Assembly (NCBI GenBank): GCA_035327525.1
Contig: DAOLDC010000009.1
Coordinates: 1-21,709, forward strand
Direction: 5' to 3'
Origin: JAKLEX01 sp035327525
Lineage (GTDB): Bacteria; Patescibacteriota; Minisyncoccia; Phycocordibacterales; JAACPR01
Length of the DNA stretch: 21,709 nt
The position numbers and the translations under genes were made by a program. Below are positions 21,545-21,709 of this stretch, in pieces (within the stretch, counting starts at the first letter, position 1; each line of letters starts with the position of its first letter). The notes below the pieces were generated by a model. It ran no database searches and was not told where the DNA came from. It worked only from the letters and a program-made list of their open reading frames with translations.

Positions 21545-21576
21545 AAAAAACTCACAGGCTGACTTGTGAGTTTTTT
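21545..21576 (+). terminator. Intrinsic terminator after the 21134 gene
   Basis: AAAAAACTCACA pairs with TGTGAGTTTTTT around an eight-base loop, and T7 follows on the + strand. The A-run on the left means it can also work for a - strand transcript entering from the window end. Confidence 0.9.
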
Positions 21577-21597
21577 TATTTTATCCTTACTTGTTTT

Positions 21598-21709
21598 ATG
21601 TGCGCAGAGAAGGATTTGGTCACGGATAATTTTCTCGCAACGCTCGAAAATTTCCGCGACCCCGACTCCTTCGCTCATTTTCGCTTCGCTTCAATTCGCT
21701 CAGTCCGTC
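21598..21709 (-). other. Purine-rich, GC-richer segment at the window edge
   Basis: On the - strand this segment is built of repeated short words (GAGCGAA, AAGCGAA, TCGGGGTCGCGG). Two - strand frames are open for part of it: one reads SELKRSENERRSRGRG then stops at TGA, the other reads KESGSRKFSSVARK and runs to a stop near 21582. It could be the 3' end of a gene or a dispersed intergenic repeat. The window ends before this can be decided, and no second copy occurs in the window. Confidence 0.3.

Noticed and set aside
1..21709. CRISPR array, insertion sequence or replication origin
   Set aside because: No regularly spaced repeats, no transposase or terminal inverted repeats, and no DnaA-box cluster or dnaA/dnaN neighbours were seen.
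1..21709. TGA recoded as Gly, as in Gracilibacteria
   Set aside because: Conserved genes contain no internal TGA and the NUDIX gene ends with TGA at the expected length.

Overview
The window looks like a piece of a small, AT-rich genome from the Candidate Phyla Radiation (Patescibacteria, probably a Parcubacteria-like lineage). The grounds are: very low GC in the housekeeping genes, an IF-2 that lacks the long N-terminal extension, a DUF4446-infB-rbfA block, a short VirB2/TrbC-like pilin-type membrane protein, a trypsin-like protein with the CPR-style charged linker, and frequent absence of Shine-Dalgarno (SD) sequences. TGA serves as a normal stop (for example at the end of the NUDIX gene), so there is no sign of the Gracilibacteria code. 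The phylum call is inference; no database was available.

Layout. Positions 1-600: a pilin-like membrane protein converging on a cold-shock protein. 700-2000 (- strand): a DUF1295 membrane protein and a stand-alone, atypical response-regulator receiver. 2100-4170: a membrane-anchored cyclophilin, then mscL and a VanY-type D,D-carboxypeptidase on the - strand. 4200-7170: the glycolysis pair eno-gpmI. 7200-8950 (- strand): a GC-richer two-gene operon of an SPFH/band-7-like membrane protein with an RGG-like tail and a single-pass exported-domain protein. 9100-10135 (- strand): tRNA-Leu(TAG) followed closely by a membrane-anchored beta-propeller-like protein. 10200-13200 (+ strand): small orphan genes, namely a two-helix membrane protein, a possible miniature kinase-fold protein, a NUDIX hydrolase, a 51-codon orphan with its own promoter and terminators, and a 317-aa orphan lying between two related gene remnants. 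13319-16140 (- strand): DUF4446-infB-rbfA, then tRNA-Cys, tRNA-Leu(TAA) and tRNA-Lys(CTT). 16159-20905 (+ strand): cysteine desulfurase, a catalytically dead trypsin-like protein, and ClpB. 21013-21508: an orphan locus that looks frameshifted.

The most interesting pattern is not one gene. Two styles of transcription unit are interleaved. Housekeeping-type genes are AT-rich, have no SD, and several carry a -10 box only 7-9 bases before the ATG, which suggests leaderless mRNAs. A second set (the receiver, the SPFH operon, the kinase-like gene, the 51-aa gene and the 21013 locus) mostly has a -35/-10 promoter, a real leader and an SD-like sequence. Three units in this set (receiver, SPFH operon, 51-aa gene) end with a perfect or near-perfect hairpin at the stop codon followed by a second, intrinsic terminator hairpin. 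The receiver and SPFH genes also share a similar leader hairpin next to the start. Several members are visibly GC-richer than their neighbours. They may be a co-regulated or horizontally acquired group, with the SPFH plus exported-domain pair the best candidate for an undescribed system.
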